Notes: generated by a model from the letters alone, not told the origin. DNA of 64,000 bases from Pseudomonas sp. LS44 (GCF_024730785.1 NZ_CP102830.1:2604001-2668000); one strand, 5' to 3'; positions 1 to 9,942 are shown, numbered from the stretch's first letter. Numbers and translations are program-made.

Positions 1-3000
1 CGGCGCCATCTGCCATGCCATGTTCGATCCAGTCGTCACCCTCGTTGCCGAAGGTCATTTCGTTGGCCCGGGCGGCGAGGATGAAGTCGTTGCCGGTACC
101 GCCGAAGATCTCCGATTCGTCCTCGATCTTGACGATGAAGTCACTGCCGAAGCCGCCGAGGATCAGGTCGATGCCATTCCCGCCATGGATGACGTCGTTG
201 CCTTCGCCGCCCTGGATGTTGTCATCGCCGCCGCGGTCCGTGAGGATGTCATCGCCGGCACCACCGAACAGGAAGTCGTTGCCGAAGCCGCCTTCCAGGC
301 GGTCATCCCCGGCATCCCCGTACAGAGTGTCGTCACCCAGGCTGGAAACCAGCACGTCGTTGCCGTCCGTACCACCGAGCACCACATGCTCGTCACCGGT
401 ATAGCGCAGGTAGGTGTCCGCCAGTGGCCCCTGGGTCGGTGGATTCGGATTGATGCGAGTCACCGTGCCGTCATCTGGATCAGCGTTACCCAAACCCTCA
501 TTGAATTGCACGACTTGATCCGCCTCAAGGATCAAACCAGGGGTGGAGAACACGTCACCCGGCAGGTGCGTGGCATTGGTGTTAGCCATGATCAGCTTGG
601 CGAACGAGTTGTTCTCCAGCTCAGTCAGGAAGTTCAGCCCGGCGGTGCGCTCCAGGTAGTAGAAGCGGTCGCCGTCCTGGAGTTTCTCCATTTGCGTCTC
701 GAAGACGAAATTGAAGGTCGAACCCAGTAGCCCACCAAATGGCATCTGCTTCTCGGCGAGACCACCAATCCACAGATCAACGTTGCCCAGACCGGTATTG
801 GTGACTCCATCGATGTCTTTGACGCGAAGCGTGGAATTCGCCCAGCTGCCATTGCTGTTGAGGAACTCCAGCCGATCGGCTGGCGCGCCCTCTCCACCCA
901 GTACCAGTAGCGACGCTGCGGCGCGCTTGCCCGCCAGCGTTGTCGCGCTGGTGATCGTGTCATGCGTACCGTAGGCGGCGATGAAGTTGATCAGCGACTC
1001 GGGGTGCTTCATGTTAATCGCCAGGTCGATCCAGCTCGCGTACGGCTTGAGCTGGGTGTCACCGGTCATTTCATAGAACTGATGACGCGCCGCATTCAGC
1101 GATGGCACGCCGGTATCCCGACCGCGCGCCAAGTTGATGGTCGCCAGATCCAGCGGCAACCCGAGCAGATTGTTGCGCAACGCCTCGGTGACGAACTCGT
1201 CGATCTCGTTGCCGAGTTGACGGGTCATGCCGCGGATGATTGCGCCTGCAGCGTCGTCCGCCGAGACATTGAGGAACTCCGGATTGGTCACCGGGTCGGT
1301 TGGCAGCAGCGGATTGAAATCCGGATTGCGCAACTGGTTAAACGCCAGTGGGTTAAGGAACGCCTCGATCAGGCCCATCTGGCTGGAGTTGAACGCCGGG
1401 TCCAGGCGATCGACCGTTTCGGTCAGCATCGAGTGGCCGAAGCGATACACCACGTGGGCAAACTCGGCGACGATGGCCGGATTGATGTCGGTGTCATAGA
1501 CCTGGGTCGGCGCGAAGAACGCGTCGACCTGCGGCTGGACCTTGCGAGCGAACTCCTCGAACACCAGGTGCTGATACTGCATCTCGGTCGAGAAGCGCGC
1601 AGCCTGGAACAAACGGGCGCCGTCCCATGCCAACGCCGCGATAGCCGCAGGGTCGGTGGGTATCGCCCCTACGTCGACACGTAGCCACTCATTGACGAAG
1701 GCCAGGTCGTTGCTCGCCAGGATCACTTCCTTGAGGTGCGCAACCATACGGTTGTGCTCCGCGTGGAACACATGGTGCACCGCGGTCAGGCCGATGTTCT
1801 CGTTTCCGCGACCATCGCCAGTAGCAAAGTGCGCGTCGAGCAGTTCGTTGTCGTATACCAACCGTTGCCCAGTCAGCGGGTTGACCGTCACCTCGCCCGG
1901 GAGGTCAGTGTCAGGAGCCAGCACGCCATTCACGAACACAGGCGCCGCGGTATGGGCGATATCGTCGAGGAAGGCATGACCGGTACGGATGGCAGCCGTG
2001 GCATCCACCGGCGCCAGCGGCGTGCCAGACTCCTCGCCGGTAAGGGTAACGATCGACGGGAAGCCGGTGGCGGACGGGACGAAATTGCCGTAATCGTCCG
2101 TGGCGATCAGCGGCAGGTTAAGCAGATCGGCATCATCCAGCTGAATGCCGAGGATGTTCGCTGCCTGAGCTTTGACGTCCGCCCAGGTCGGCAGCCCACC
2201 GTCCGAACCATTCAGCAGGCGACCTGTATCCATCGGCCGACCATTGACCAGCACATACTCACGCAGGAATACCTGATGCGATGGGTGCGAGGTATAGGTC
2301 TGGTTCTGGTCGATGAACGGGGTGGTCTGGTTGTTGTGCAGATGCACGTCATCGGCAGTGCCGATTTCCCCGTCCGCACCCGCGTTGATCGCCATGTTGG
2401 TGGCGCGACTCAGCACCATGAAATTGGTCTGGCCGCCCACCACGTACAACGGATCATCCTCCTGCAGCGGGATGTACACGGTGCCGTTGCCGCCCTTGTT
2501 GACCAGATCCAGGCCGTGATCGAAGAACTGGCCAAACAGCGTGAACCAGGAGTTGAAGCCAGCCGATAGACCCTCGTCGGGCGCGGTATTGGGGATGAAC
2601 AGCGGCTGCCCAGCCGGAATGATCAGCCCATCCGCATCGACCAACTGTCCGTTGGCGTTCAATGTGCCAAAGCCACCGGCAATATAGGCCTGCACAGCCG
2701 CCGGATTGCTGATGGTCTGGTCGACGATCAGATTGGAGATTATCCGTGGGTCGGCATCGGCCACGCTGATGGTTTGGCCCAGGCCATTGAGCGCGAAATA
2801 GCTGGTATTAGTCACCAAACCACCCGGCGCCGGACCGTTGGCATCGAACTCATCATTGTCCTGATCGTTGCGGAAAAACGGATCCAGCGAGAGCGGGAAC
2901 GGATTATCGGCGGCACCAAACTGCTCCTGCCCCGGCACCAGGTTGTTCAGCGAGCCATCCACGGTGCGTAGACCGAAAGGCACCCGCGAGTTGGGCAGAA

Positions 3001-6000
3001 TGTCGAGAAGATTCTCCCCGGCCGCATGCCGTTCGGCGATCTTGATCTGGTCGAGGATGAACTGCACATCGGCGCGGATCAGGTGCAGGCCACCGTTGAT
3101 TGGTACGGTTTCATCTTCGATTGGCGTGACCACTGGAGGCGGCGCCGCGACGATGCCCGCAACCGGGTTGGTTGGCCCGGAGAACACGGTTTCCAGCGTG
3201 CCGTTGTCGTCCTGATAGACCGCCCTCACCCGCAAGGCCAGGCCATTCAGGTCGGCCGTAACGGTGAAGTTGCCGCGATTGGCCGTGGCCGGTACATCGC
3301 CGCCCTCAGCGACGATGTCCTCGAAGATCCCCGAGCCCGTGATGCGCTCGACCTGCCAGACATAGCTGACCGGCCGCCCAGACAGCGAGGCGTCGGTGTC
3401 CAATTCGTTGGCCGGCGTGCCCGGGTTGTCGGGGTGGATGTTGTTATTGTCGCGAATCAGCAACGAGCTGGCACTCAGCACCTGGCCGACCGCCGGCGTG
3501 TTGTCCAGCACCCCGGTGGCCGAGTCGCGGATCTGCAGGGTTCCGGTGGGCGTCGCGTTGGCGATGGTGCTGGGCAGCAGCACGCGCTGGTCGTTGAACT
3601 GCAGGCGCTCGACATTCACCAACGTGTCCACGCCGTCGATGCCAGTGCCGACACCGACGATGGCGCCGTTGGCGTCGAGTTCGTTATGGGTCACCGTGAT
3701 GACACCATTCGCCGTGCTGATGGTGTACTCCGCGCGCTGGCCGGAGAACACTGCGGTGTCGTAGCCATTAACCCCTTCGCGAATCGTGCGGACAATACTG
3801 AGCTGACTAGGGTTGATCTCGCCGGACAGCATGTAGGGAATCAACTCGGTCATGCTCGCGACGCTGGTGATGACCGGCCGGCCCGCTTGTGGCACATGCC
3901 CGCTGACACCAATACGCACATCAAGCCAGCGGTCGCCATCGATCAGATCGTTGCCGCCGCGACCCTCAAGAATGTCGCTGCTGCTGCCGCCAAGAATGAT
4001 GTTGCCGCCGTCGAACGACGTCTGATTGCCGCCCAGCATGCGGTTGAGCAGCTGCTGCAGACCGACGATCAGGTCGATGCCAGCCTGATCGAGCACACTG
4101 CCCAGAGCCCCGCCGTGGGTGAGGAGGAGTTCGGCATTGGCGTTGTCACCGCGCAGGATGTCGCTGAACGCTGAGCCGGACAGCCCTTCGACTTCAGCGA
4201 AGCGGTCGAGAATGCCTGCATTGGATGCCGGCACTGGTGGCTCGAATTGGTCGTTGACCATGAGGTCGACAGCCACCCCGAAACGGTCGCTTTTGTAGGT
4301 TGCCCAGTCGTAGCCAGACATGCCATCGAAGTGATCGGACCCTTCCGAGCCGACCATGATGTCGTGACCACCCTCGCCGATCACTTCATCGAAACCACCG
4401 CCGCCGACGAACACGTCATGACCGAAGACCGCGTCCGTGGCGAAGGGGTCGAAGTTGTCACCCGGCGCCCCATCCTGGGTACCGACTTCGATCCAGTCGT
4501 CGCCCTCGTTGCCGGCAGTCTGGATATTGGTCTTGGCGCCCAGAATGAAGTCATTGCCGGTGCCGCCAAAGGTTTCCGAGATGTCCTCACCAGTAATGAT
4601 GAAGTCGCTGCCAGCCCCGCCGAGAATGATATTGGCGCCATTGCCACCCTGGATCACATCGTTGCCGTCGTTACCTTTGAGAACGTCATCACCGCCCTTG
4701 TCAGTGATGATGTCGTCGCCGTCGCCACCTTCAATGGTGTCGTTGCCATCACCACCTTCCAGGCGGTCATTACCGGCGTCGCCCCACAAGGTGTCATCGC
4801 CGATGCTGGCGATGAGGATATCGTTGCCAGCTGTGCCGCCCAGCACCACGTGCTCGTCGCCGGTGTAGCGCAGATAGGTATCCGCCGCCGGACCTACAGT
4901 CGGTGGATTAGGGTCGACACGAATGACCAGCGGGATCAGCGGGTTGTCGCCCACCGGGTCGGCGCTGCCGGCGCCGTTGTCCGCGCTTTCGTCGACCACC
5001 GTGGTCGGGTCGTCGAGCAAGATGCCGTCGGCCCCCGGCGTGACGCCAGGGTTGAACTGCAGCGCCTGGTTAGCCTCAAGAATCAGTCCCGGTGTGGAGA
5101 AGATATCCGCAGGCAGGTGAGTGGCATTGGTGTGCAACATCACCAGCTTGGCGAACGAGTTGTTCTCCATTTCGCTGAGAAAGTTGAGCCCGGCCAGCCG
5201 CGCCAGATAGTAGAAGCGGTCGCCGTTCTGCAGCGCTTCCATTTGCGTCTCGAAGACGAAGGTGAAGGTCGAGCCAAGCATGCCGCCGAACGGCATGATC
5301 TGTTCGGCCAGGCCGCCGATCCACAGGTCGATATTGTTCAAACCGCCCAGGCTACCGCCCGCATAGGCTCCTGTGGCGTTGAGGAAATCGAACCGGTCGC
5401 CGATGTTGGGGTTGTTGGCATTGCCGAATACCAGGTCGAACGCCGCGGCCCGCTTGGCGTTGACTGTGGTTGCTGCAGTGATCGTGGCATGCTCGCCATA
5501 GGCGGCGATGAAGTTAACCAGCGACAGCGGGTTCTTGAGGTTGTCCATCAGGTCCAGCCAGCTCGCGTAAGGCTTGAGCTGGGCATCACCGGTCATTGCA
5601 TAGAACTGCTCGCGCGCCGCGTTCAGGGTCGGCAGGCCAGTGTCGCGGCCGCGGGCAATATTGAGTGCCGCCAGGTCGAGCGGAAGGCCCAGCAGGTTGT
5701 TGCGCACCGCGCCGATAACGAACTCGTCAATTTGGCTGCCGAGTTGACGAGTGGTGCCGCGCACGATGGCGCCGGCGGCTTCTTCAGGGGTAAGCGTGCC
5801 CTGCTGGTTGAATTCAAGCGGATTGAGGAACGCGTCGATCAGGCCAATTTCGCTCGACTGGAAGGCCGGATCAAGGCGGTCGATGGTTTCCACCAGCATC
5901 GAGTGCCCAAGGCGGTATACCGCATGAGCGAACTCGGCAACGATGGACGGATCGATGGTGCTGTCGAACCCGGTCGGCGCCAGGAAGGCATCCACTCCCG

Positions 6001-7525
6001 GATGGATCTTGCGCGCAAACTCTTCGAATACCAGATGCTGGTACTGCATCTCGGTGCCGAATTTGGCGGCTTGGAATAGGCGTTCACCGTTCCACACCAG
6101 GGTGGACAGATCAGTCGGCAGCGCTTGCACTTCTACTGCCAGCCACTGATTGAGGAAAGTGAGATCGCCGGCTTGCGCCGATTCGAGGGCCACTGTCTTG
6201 GTCTGTTCGACCAGCCGATTGTGCTCGGCGTGGAACACGTGGTGTACCGCAGTCAGAGCGATATTCTCGTTAGCCCGGCCGTCGCCGGCGACGAAGTGCG
6301 CGTCGAGCAAGTCGCCATCGTAGGTGCCCAAGGCTGGTGGCACAGTAGAGTCGGCTACGCCGTCTTCCACGCGAGTCAGCTGCTGATTTGGGGTCAGCGG
6401 ATTGCCATCGTGATCGCCAATCGGGTTGGCAAAATGGGCGATGTCATCAAGGAAAGCGTGACCGGTACGGATCGCCTGGCTGGCATCGATCGGCGGCAGG
6501 CCGGCGGACACCAGGGAGTTTGCGCCAACCACCAGTTGCGGGAAGCCATTATCCCCAGGAATGAAATTGCCATAGGCATCGGTGGCCAGCAGCGGCAGGT
6601 TGAAGGCGTCGAGATCGTCCAGTTCAATGCCAAGAATGTCGCGGGCCTGAGCCTTCACATCGCCCCAGGTGGCCATCCCTCCATCGGCGCCGGTAATCAG
6701 CTTACCGGTGGCCACCGGACCGCCGGCAGTCAGTATGTACTCGCGCAGGAAGGCCTGGTGCGAAGGGTGTGAGGTGTAGGTTTGGTTCTGGTCGACGAAG
6801 GGGGTCGTCAGGTTGACGTTACCCGTGACGTCATCGGCGTTACCCAGCACACCATCCGCGCCCGGCAGCGTGACGACGCTGGCGCGGGTCAACACCATGA
6901 AATTTGGGCCATCGTCATCGGTGTTAGCAATCCCGTCCACACCCGCATCGAAGAGCGGATCATCCGCCTGCAGCGGAATGAACACAGTGCTGCTGCCACC
7001 CTTCTGCACCAGGTCCAGCCCGTGGTCGAAGAACTGGCCGAAGAAGGTGAACCAGGCGTTGAAGCCTGCCGACAATCCCTCATCCGGAGCCGAGTTGGGG
7101 ATGACCAGCGCTTGCCCTGGCTGGACCGGTTGCCCTGCAAGGGGGCCAGACAGATGGGTCAACACGCCGTTCACTACTTCCGCCATGCCGGCATCGATGT
7201 AGGCCTGCAAAGCCGCGGGGTTATCGCTGGTCTGGTCGGCAATCAGGTTGGAGATGGTCCGCGGCTGCGAATCGAATACGGTCGTTCCCGGGGTGTAGTT
7301 CGGCAGGTGCACTGGGTTGACCAGATGCGGAAAGAGGTTATCAGCCGAACCGAAGCCATCCTGACCCGGCTGAATGTGGTTGCCGGAACCATCTACGGTC
7401 CTCAGCCCCCAAGGCACCTGGGAGTTTGGCAACAGTTCGGAAAGAGGCGTACCGGCGGCATTGGCTTCGGCGATGAAAATCTGCTGAAGAATGAATTCCA
7501 GGTCGGATTTAATGAAATCGGCCAT
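1..7525 (-). CDS. Giant RTX protein with two tandem animal-type haem peroxidase modules (partial, runs off the left edge)
   Basis: An uninterrupted minus-strand frame starts at ATG 7525 and has no stop down to base 2, giving at least 2508 residues; the C-terminus lies outside the window. Module 1 (about residues 1-1100) and module 2 (about 1470 onward) repeat the same plan. Each has an N-terminal segment ending LRTVDGS, an animal haem peroxidase domain, then RTX nonapeptides of the GGxGxDxL type (about 880-1085 and from about 2372). Peroxidase landmarks occur twice: distal-side GQFFDH (His168, His1670), HAEHNR (Glu434, Glu1923), R-x-GHSM with the proximal His (His541, His2031), and ARGRDTG. 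Between modules, residues about 1327-1455 look like an Ig-like linker. The family is exported by type I secretion and folds on extracellular Ca2+; the divergent ABC/MFP/OMP operon is the likely exporter. It resembles the secreted Pseudomonas putida peroxidase PepA. Activity is inferred, and a canonical distal Arg is absent. Confidence 0.9.
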   Translation of the reverse strand, partial: MADFIKSDLEFILQQIFIAEANAAGTPLSELLPNSQVPWGLRTVDGSGNHIQPGQDGFGSADNLFPHLVNPVHLPNYTPGTTVFDSQPRTISNLIADQTSDNPAALQAYIDAGMAEVVNGVLTHLSGPLAGQPVQPGQALVIPNSAPDEGLSAGFNAWFTFFGQFFDHGLDLVQKGGSSTVFIPLQADDPLFDAGVDGIANTDDDGPNFMVLTRASVVTLPGADGVLGNADDVTGNVNLTTPFVDQNQTYTSHPSHQAFLREYILTAGGPVATGKLITGADGGMATWGDVKAQARDILGIELDDLDAFNLPLLATDAYGNFIPGDNGFPQLVVGANSLVSAGLPPIDASQAIRTGHAFLDDIAHFANPIGDHDGNPLTPNQQLTRVEDGVADSTVPPALGTYDGDLLDAHFVAGDGRANENIALTAVHHVFHAEHNRLVEQTKTVALESAQAGDLTFLNQWLAVEVQALPTDLSTLVWNGERLFQAAKFGTEMQYQHLVFEEFARKIHPGVDAFLAPTGFDSTIDPSIVAEFAHAVYRLGHSMLVETIDRLDPAFQSSEIGLIDAFLNPLEFNQQGTLTPEEAAGAIVRGTTRQLGSQIDEFVIGAVRNNLLGLPLDLAALNIARGRDTGLPTLNAAREQFYAMTGDAQLKPYASWLDLMDNLKNPLSLVNFIAAYGEHATITAATTVNAKRAAAFDLVFGNANNPNIGDRFDFLNATGAYAGGSLGGLNNIDLWIGGLAEQIMPFGGMLGSTFTFVFETQMEALQNGDRFYYLARLAGLNFLSEMENNSFAKLVMLHTNATHLPADIFSTPGLILEANQALQFNPGVTPGADGILLDDPTTVVDESADNGAGSADPVGDNPLIPLVIRVDPNPPTVGPAADTYLRYTGDEHVVLGGTAGNDILIASIGDDTLWGDAGNDRLEGGDGNDTIEGGDGDDIITDKGGDDVLKGNDGNDVIQGGNGANIILGGAGSDFIITGEDISETFGGTGNDFILGAKTNIQTAGNEGDDWIEVGTQDGAPGDNFDPFATDAVFGHDVFVGGGGFDEVIGEGGHDIMVGSEGSDHFDGMSGYDWATYKSDRFGVAVDLMVNDQFEPPVPASNAGILDRFAEVEGLSGSAFSDILRGDNANAELLLTHGGALGSVLDQAGIDLIVGLQQLLNRMLGGNQTSFDGGNIILGGSSSDILEGRGGNDLIDGDRWLDVRIGVSGHVPQAGRPVITSVASMTELIPYMLSGEINPSQLSIVRTIREGVNGYDTAVFSGQRAEYTISTANGVITVTHNELDANGAIVGVGTGIDGVDTLVNVERLQFNDQRVLLPSTIANATPTGTLQIRDSATGVLDNTPAVGQVLSASSLLIRDNNNIHPDNPGTPANELDTDASLSGRPVSYVWQVERITGSGIFEDIVAEGGDVPATANRGNFTVTADLNGLALRVRAVYQDDNGTLETVFSGPTNPVAGIVAAPPPVVTPIEDETVPINGGLHLIRADVQFILDQIKIAERHAAGENLLDILPNSRVPFGLRTVDGSLNNLVPGQEQFGAADNPFPLSLDPFFRNDQDNDEFDANGPAPGGLVTNTSYFALNGLGQTISVADADPRIISNLIVDQTISNPAAVQAYIAGGFGTLNANGQLVDADGLIIPAGQPLFIPNTAPDEGLSAGFNSWFTLFGQFFDHGLDLVNKGGNGTVYIPLQEDDPLYVVGGQTNFMVLSRATNMAINAGADGEIGTADDVHLHNNQTTPFIDQNQTYTSHPSHQVFLREYVLVNGRPMDTGRLLNGSDGGLPTWADVKAQAANILGIQLDDADLLNLPLIATDDYGNFVPSATGFPSIVTLTGEESGTPLAPVDATAAIRTGHAFLDDIAHTAAPVFVNGVLAPDTDLPGEVTVNPLTGQRLVYDNELLDAHFATGDGRGNENIGLTAVHHVFHAEHNRMVAHLKEVILASNDLAFVNEWLRVDVGAIPTDPAAIAALAWDGARLFQAARFSTEMQYQHLVFEEFARKVQPQVDAFFAPTQVYDTDINPAIVAEFAHVVYRFGHSMLTETVDRLDPAFNSSQMGLIEAFLNPLAFNQLRNPDFNPLLPTDPVTNPEFLNVSADDAAGAIIRGMTRQLGNEIDEFVTEALRNNLLGLPLDLATINLARGRDTGVPSLNAARHQFYEMTGDTQLKPYASWIDLAINMKHPESLINFIAAYGTHDTITSATTLAGKRAAASLLVLGGEGAPADRLEFLNSNGSWANSTLRVKDIDGVTNTGLGNVDLWIGGLAEKQMPFGGLLGSTFNFVFETQMEKLQDGDRFYYLERTAGLNFLTELENNSFAKLIMANTNATHLPGDVFSTPGLILEADQVVQFNEGLGNADPDDGTVTRINPNPPTQGPLADTYLRYTGDEHVVLGGTDGNDVLVSSLGDDTLYGDAGDDRLEGGFGNDFLFGGAGDDILTDRGGDDNIQGGEGNDVIHGGNGIDLILGGFGSDFIVKIEDESEIFGGTGNDFILAARANEMTFGNEGDDWIEHGMADGA
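35..415 (-). repeat. RTX calcium-binding repeat block 2 (coding)
   Basis: This stretch encodes successive glycine/aspartate-rich nonapeptides, for example GGFGNDFLF, GGAGDDILT, GGEGNDVIH and GGNGIDLIL. They form parallel beta-rolls that bind Ca2+ outside the cell. The block follows the second peroxidase domain, and the array probably continues left of the window. Confidence 0.9.
4270..4886 (-). repeat. RTX calcium-binding repeat block 1 (coding)
   Basis: This stretch encodes tandem nonapeptides such as GDAGNDRLE, GGDGNDTIE and GGNGANIIL after the first peroxidase domain. It is clearly related to the block at 35-415 and begins with the same lead-in, YLRYTGDEHVVLGGT. A few further weaker repeats (GRGGNDLIDG) are encoded near 3945-4015. 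Confidence 0.9.
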
Positions 7526-8205
7526 TTTATTTTCCCTCAATCTGGATAAACACGGGACGACGGATGCCACGACGCGCTCAGGTGAGTGCGACTGGATAAA
7601 GCTGGATGAATGAGCGTCAGGGCCTATTTGGAGCAGCAAGCGCAGACAAAAAGCTCTCACCGCGCTTTGCTAGAAAGCACGTACGGTCGAGGGCTTATCG
7701 CTTGACCCCTGGCTGGGCTGGAACGCTCAGCGAGTGGAATCAGAACTCAGGTGGCCCGTGAAAACGGGAAGTAAGGATGCATTCCTGAACCGACATCCTT
7801 ACCCATGGAATGAAGTAAATGACGTACATAGCCTTTTCCTCGGCAGGCATTGCATTCAGGCGCCGTCCCTGGTGGTCCGGATCACACGCAGCAACACCCA
7901 TGGATAAGACTAAAGTCCGATACAAAAAGCGTGTCAAGATAGTGACAACAAAGTCGACGAACGGAAAAATGATGTTATCTACTTGTTTTTATTGGCATTT
8001 ATAAAACGTTACTTCCACTAACAAGCAATTTTTGCGACCAACGTGGATCGCCGGAAAAACATTCATCACCTACGCTCTGCGTTGAGGCTGACCGGGAAAG
8101 CACTGGGAAAGTGCTTGCTGGAAACCGGGTGCGCAATCAGAGGGAGCTGTCTTCCGCTGCTGGCGTAAGTGATTACCGCGTAGTCTGCAAAGGTAGTAAA
8201 GCGCG
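7526..8205. promoter_or_regulatory. Divergent 680-bp intergenic region between the peroxidase gene and its exporter operon
   Basis: No convincing gene is present; the short ORFs here have no recognisable start signals or domains. The part at about 7880-8060 is clearly more AT-rich than the surroundings. Promoters for both the minus-strand RTX gene and the plus-strand secretion operon must lie here. I could not pick out a confident sigma-70 -35/-10 pair or a named operator. The long leader on both sides leaves room for regulation. Confidence 0.5.
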
Positions 8206-9942
8206 ATGGACAAGATGTCGCCCCCCCGCTCCGAACTCGCGGATGTGCTATTCCGCCTGCGTCGAACCTTTTACTCGCTGGCTGCCTTCAGCGGTGTACT
8301 CAACCTTCTGATGCTGGCGCCTGCGATATACATGTTGCAGGTGTACGACCGCGCCCTGGTCAGCAGCAACGTCACGACCCTGATGATGCTCACCGTTCTG
8401 GTGGTGGGCCTGTACTTGCTAATGGCGCTGCTGGAAATCGCCCGTTCACGGGTGATGATTCGCGTCGGCAATCGCATCGACATGGATCTCAACAAGCGCA
8501 TCTTCACCGCCGCCTTCGAGCGAAATCTCAGTCGCGCCGGGGGCAATCCAGCCCAAGCCCTACAAGATCTTTCCCAGGTACGCCAATTCCTGACCGGCAA
8601 CGCCTTGTTTGCGTTTTTCGATGCGCCTTGGACACCGGTTTATCTGTTCGTTGCCTATCTGATCCACCCGCTGCTCGCACTGCTCACACTGGTCGGCTCG
8701 CTGATATTGGTGTGCCTCGCCTACATCACCGAAATCGCCACTCAGCAACCATTGGCTGAAGCCAACCAGGCATCGCAAGGCTCCGCCGCTTATGCCAACA
8801 ACAACCTGCGCAATGCTGAGGTGATCGAGGCGATGGGCATGTTGCCGGCAATCAGTGGCCGCTGGTTCCAAGGGCACCTGCGCATCCTTGAACGTCAGAC
8901 CCTAGCCTCCGACCGCGCCGCCTACATCAGCGGCGTGGGCCGCTTTGTGCGGATCACCCTGCAGTCGCTGATCCTCGGGGGCGGTGCACTGTTGGCGATC
9001 AACGGGGAAATCACCGCGGGCATGATGATCGCCTGCTCGATCCTTACCGGTCGAGCGCTCGGACCGGTTGAACAAGTAATCGGTTCATGGAAGCAGCTAC
9101 TCGGTTGCCGCATGGCCTGGGGCCGCCTCAACGAGATGCTTAGCGAGTATCCACGGCGCCCGCCCAGCATGTCGCTGGAACGGCCGCTGGGTATGCTTTC
9201 AGTGGAAGGCGCACATGCCGGTGCACCGGGCACCACCACCGCGATTCTGCATGGCGTGAGCTTCAATCTTTCGCCCGGTGAAACCATTGGCATCATTGGC
9301 CCATCCGCCTCTGGCAAGTCGACTCTTGCCCGGCTGCTGGTCGGCATCTGGCCCGCACACGGTGGCAAGGTGCGGCTCGACGGCGCCGACGTATTCACTT
9401 GGAACAAAGCCGAGCTTGGCCCCTGGCTGGGCTACTTGCCGCAGGATGTCGAACTGTTCGAAGGCACCCTCGCCGAGAACATTGCACGCTTCGGCGAGAT
9501 CGACAGCGAAGGCGTTTTGCGCGCCGCCAAATCCGCCGGCGTGCACGACATGATCCTGCGCTTCCCGCAGGGTTACGACACCCGCCTGGGTGTCGACGGC
9601 AGCCCATTGTCCGGCGGACAGAAACAGCGTATTGCCCTGGCTCGTGCGCTGTATGGCGAGCCCGTGCTGCTGGTGCTCGACGAGCCAAATGCCAACCTCG
9701 ACGACGTCGGCGAAAAAGCCTTACTTGATGCCTTGGCCGAACTCAAAAAACGAGGCGCCACCTGCGTGCTGATCTCCCATCGCCCGTCGGTACTCGGCAT
9801 GGTCGACAAGGTCCTGATGCTGCGTGAAGGCTCGGTGCAGATGTTTGGTTTGCGCGACGAAGTGTTCTCGGCCCTGCGTCAGGCCAACGTGATATCGCCG
9901 GGCAACCCACCACCACTGGCCTCGGTCAAGGTAAGGGAGTGA
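8206..9942 (+). CDS. Type I secretion ABC transporter/permease (PrtD/AprD-like)
   Basis: This is the inner-membrane exporter that couples ATP hydrolysis to secretion of an RTX substrate. The 578-residue product has an N-terminal transmembrane domain (about 20-300) and a C-terminal nucleotide-binding domain. Walker A is GPSASGKST, the signature is LSGGQKQR, and Walker B is VLLVLDEPN. There is no N-terminal C39 peptidase domain, so the cargo is not leader-cleaved, as expected for the PrtD type. ATG 8206 follows an AAAGG-like ribosome site; ATG 8215 is possible. The gene heads an operon with the fusion protein and outer-membrane protein and points away from the RTX peroxidase, its probable cargo. 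Confidence 0.93.
   Translation: MDKMSPPRSELADVLFRLRRTFYSLAAFSGVLNLLMLAPAIYMLQVYDRALVSSNVTTLMMLTVLVVGLYLLMALLEIARSRVMIRVGNRIDMDLNKRIFTAAFERNLSRAGGNPAQALQDLSQVRQFLTGNALFAFFDAPWTPVYLFVAYLIHPLLALLTLVGSLILVCLAYITEIATQQPLAEANQASQGSAAYANNNLRNAEVIEAMGMLPAISGRWFQGHLRILERQTLASDRAAYISGVGRFVRITLQSLILGGGALLAINGEITAGMMIACSILTGRALGPVEQVIGSWKQLLGCRMAWGRLNEMLSEYPRRPPSMSLERPLGMLSVEGAHAGAPGTTTAILHGVSFNLSPGETIGIIGPSASGKSTLARLLVGIWPAHGGKVRLDGADVFTWNKAELGPWLGYLPQDVELFEGTLAENIARFGEIDSEGVLRAAKSAGVHDMILRFPQGYDTRLGVDGSPLSGGQKQRIALARALYGEPVLLVLDEPNANLDDVGEKALLDALAELKKRGATCVLISHRPSVLGMVDKVLMLREGSVQMFGLRDEVFSALRQANVISPGNPPPLASVKVRE

Noticed and set aside
35..4886. RTX-coding DNA as a possible tandem-repeat or CRISPR-like array
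   Set aside because: The periodicity is 27 bp within codons with varied bases, not constant repeats with unique spacers.
20..7549. Long plus-strand open frames opposite the RTX peroxidase, such as 4247-6079 (610 codons)
   Set aside because: They are antisense shadows of a minus-strand frame with clear peroxidase and RTX motifs; their products are low-complexity Val/Asp/Ala mixtures without domains.
7740..8004. Short ORFs in the peroxidase-exporter gap
   Set aside because: No ribosome site, no domain and overlapping on both strands; more likely chance frames in regulatory DNA.
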